From positions 12,911,422-12,975,421 of the forward strand of contig CM072158.1 of assembly GCA_036850595.1 (NCBI GenBank): a stretch of DNA of 64,000 nt, written 5' to 3'. Shown piece by piece: positions 63,501 to 64,000 of this stretch (within the stretch, counting starts at the first letter, position 1; each line of letters begins with the position of its first letter). The notes under the pieces are model-generated. The model was not told where the DNA came from and made no database searches. It saw only the letters and a list, made by a program, of their open reading frames with translations. This DNA comes from Rhyacichthys aspro (Eukaryota; Chordata; Actinopteri; Gobiiformes; Rhyacichthyidae). The position numbers and the translations under genes are program-made.

Positions 63501-64000
63501 TACAGCCTAACCTGCTGCTTCCACACCTGGCAGAGCAGTAAGGCCTTGTTCATAGAATATTACAGGTTAAAAAAATTTGTCTTTTGTGATCAGAACACAA
63601 GTAATTGAAATGACAGTCAATTAAACACTTCAGTGAGGCATAAAGACTTCCAAAGAGCTTTTATAGTGCAAGATGCAAATGGAAAAACACTGACATTTAC
63701 AAACTAGGTGCTTTGCAAGGGGATAAATTAAATAATTTGAGGGTTAGAGAATATTTAAAAAGGCACATTATGAAAATGTAGAAAAAAAGCCTTCGTGTTG
63801 CTCCCAGTTATATTAAAATGTATAAAAACTCATTTAATTTAGGGTTCTAAGGCTAAGAGAGATCATCAACACATGCCAGAAAAAAGTACAAAGTCCAAAA
63901 ACGGTAGAAATAATTTGCAGTCCTTGAAGTGTTATTAATATTCAGCGGGAATTAAAAGTCTGTTACAAATGCAAGGCCTTCTAAATGAAATGCTCCATGA
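57560..64000. other. Gene-free intergenic DNA
   Basis: No coding exon was recognised on either strand. The interval holds a retroposon-like tail near 58137-58170 and a CA microsatellite at 60456-60478. A block at 60300-60420 has an octamer ATTTGCAT and two GCGGGAA-type sites. The stretch 62440-62900 is CpG-bearing and non-repetitive with a CTAATTAG core. Confidence 0.4.
60456..60478. repeat. (CA)n microsatellite
   Basis: About eleven CA units. On the minus strand this creates a spurious open frame with Cys-Val repeats. Confidence 0.85.

Noticed and set aside
1..64000. CRISPR arrays, operons, ribosome binding sites, rRNA or functional tRNA genes
   Set aside because: The sequence is vertebrate genomic DNA. 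The only tRNA-like text belongs to the SINE-like repeat at 10.2 kb, and no regularly spaced repeats of CRISPR type were seen.

Overview
The window reads as genomic DNA of a ray-finned (teleost) fish. The evidence is spliced genes with GT-AG introns, a rho-class glutathione S-transferase and a protease-less apple-domain lectin (two families known mainly from fish), and several decayed fish-type transposons. All gene models below were spliced by hand. In every complete one the exon phases close and the total coding length is a multiple of three.

Layout. (1) 1-809, minus strand: the 5' coding part of zbtb8b (BTB/POZ zinc-finger factor); its zinc fingers lie beyond base 1. (2) About 0.8-11.9 kb: gene-free, with one SINE-like repeat, a hAT-type end and a few CpG-bearing blocks that could be regulatory. 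(3) 11964-15004, plus: heyl, a Hairy/E(spl)-related bHLH-Orange repressor in five exons, 326 aa. (4) 15.0-18.6 kb: gene-free. (5) 18580-20768, minus: a nine-exon secreted protein with four apple domains and no protease domain, the architecture of fish kalliklectins. (6) 21324-23469, minus: gstr, six exons, 225 aa, with CCAAT and TATA boxes and a polyadenylation signal. (7) 25132-26229, plus: txnl4a/dim1, the 142-aa U5 snRNP thioredoxin-fold protein. It lies between two diverged direct copies of a roughly 400-bp sequence. (8) 26.4-47.5 kb: no coding sequence recognised; it holds a deleted Tc1-like element, simple repeats, candidate noncoding exons of the next gene and possible regulatory DNA. 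(9) 47586-55928, plus: cyrib (fam49b)-like, with two alternative first coding exons, ten coding exons per transcript and a 448-bp hAT-type element in one intron. Its likely polyadenylation signal is at 57528. (10) 57.6-64 kb: no gene recognised.

The genes do not form one pathway. zbtb8b and heyl are transcription factors whose human counterparts both lie on chromosome 1p. txnl4a is a housekeeping splicing factor, cyrib is a RAC1-binding regulator of actin, and gstr and the lectin-like gene are fish accessory or defence-type genes standing next to each other on the same strand.

The observations most worth following are the duplicated first coding exon of cyrib (one copy CYRIA-like, one CYRIB-like), the apple-only gene with a perfect 26-bp palindrome inside an 83-bp intron, the paired repeats around txnl4a, and the hAT-type element that carries its own 21-bp minisatellite.
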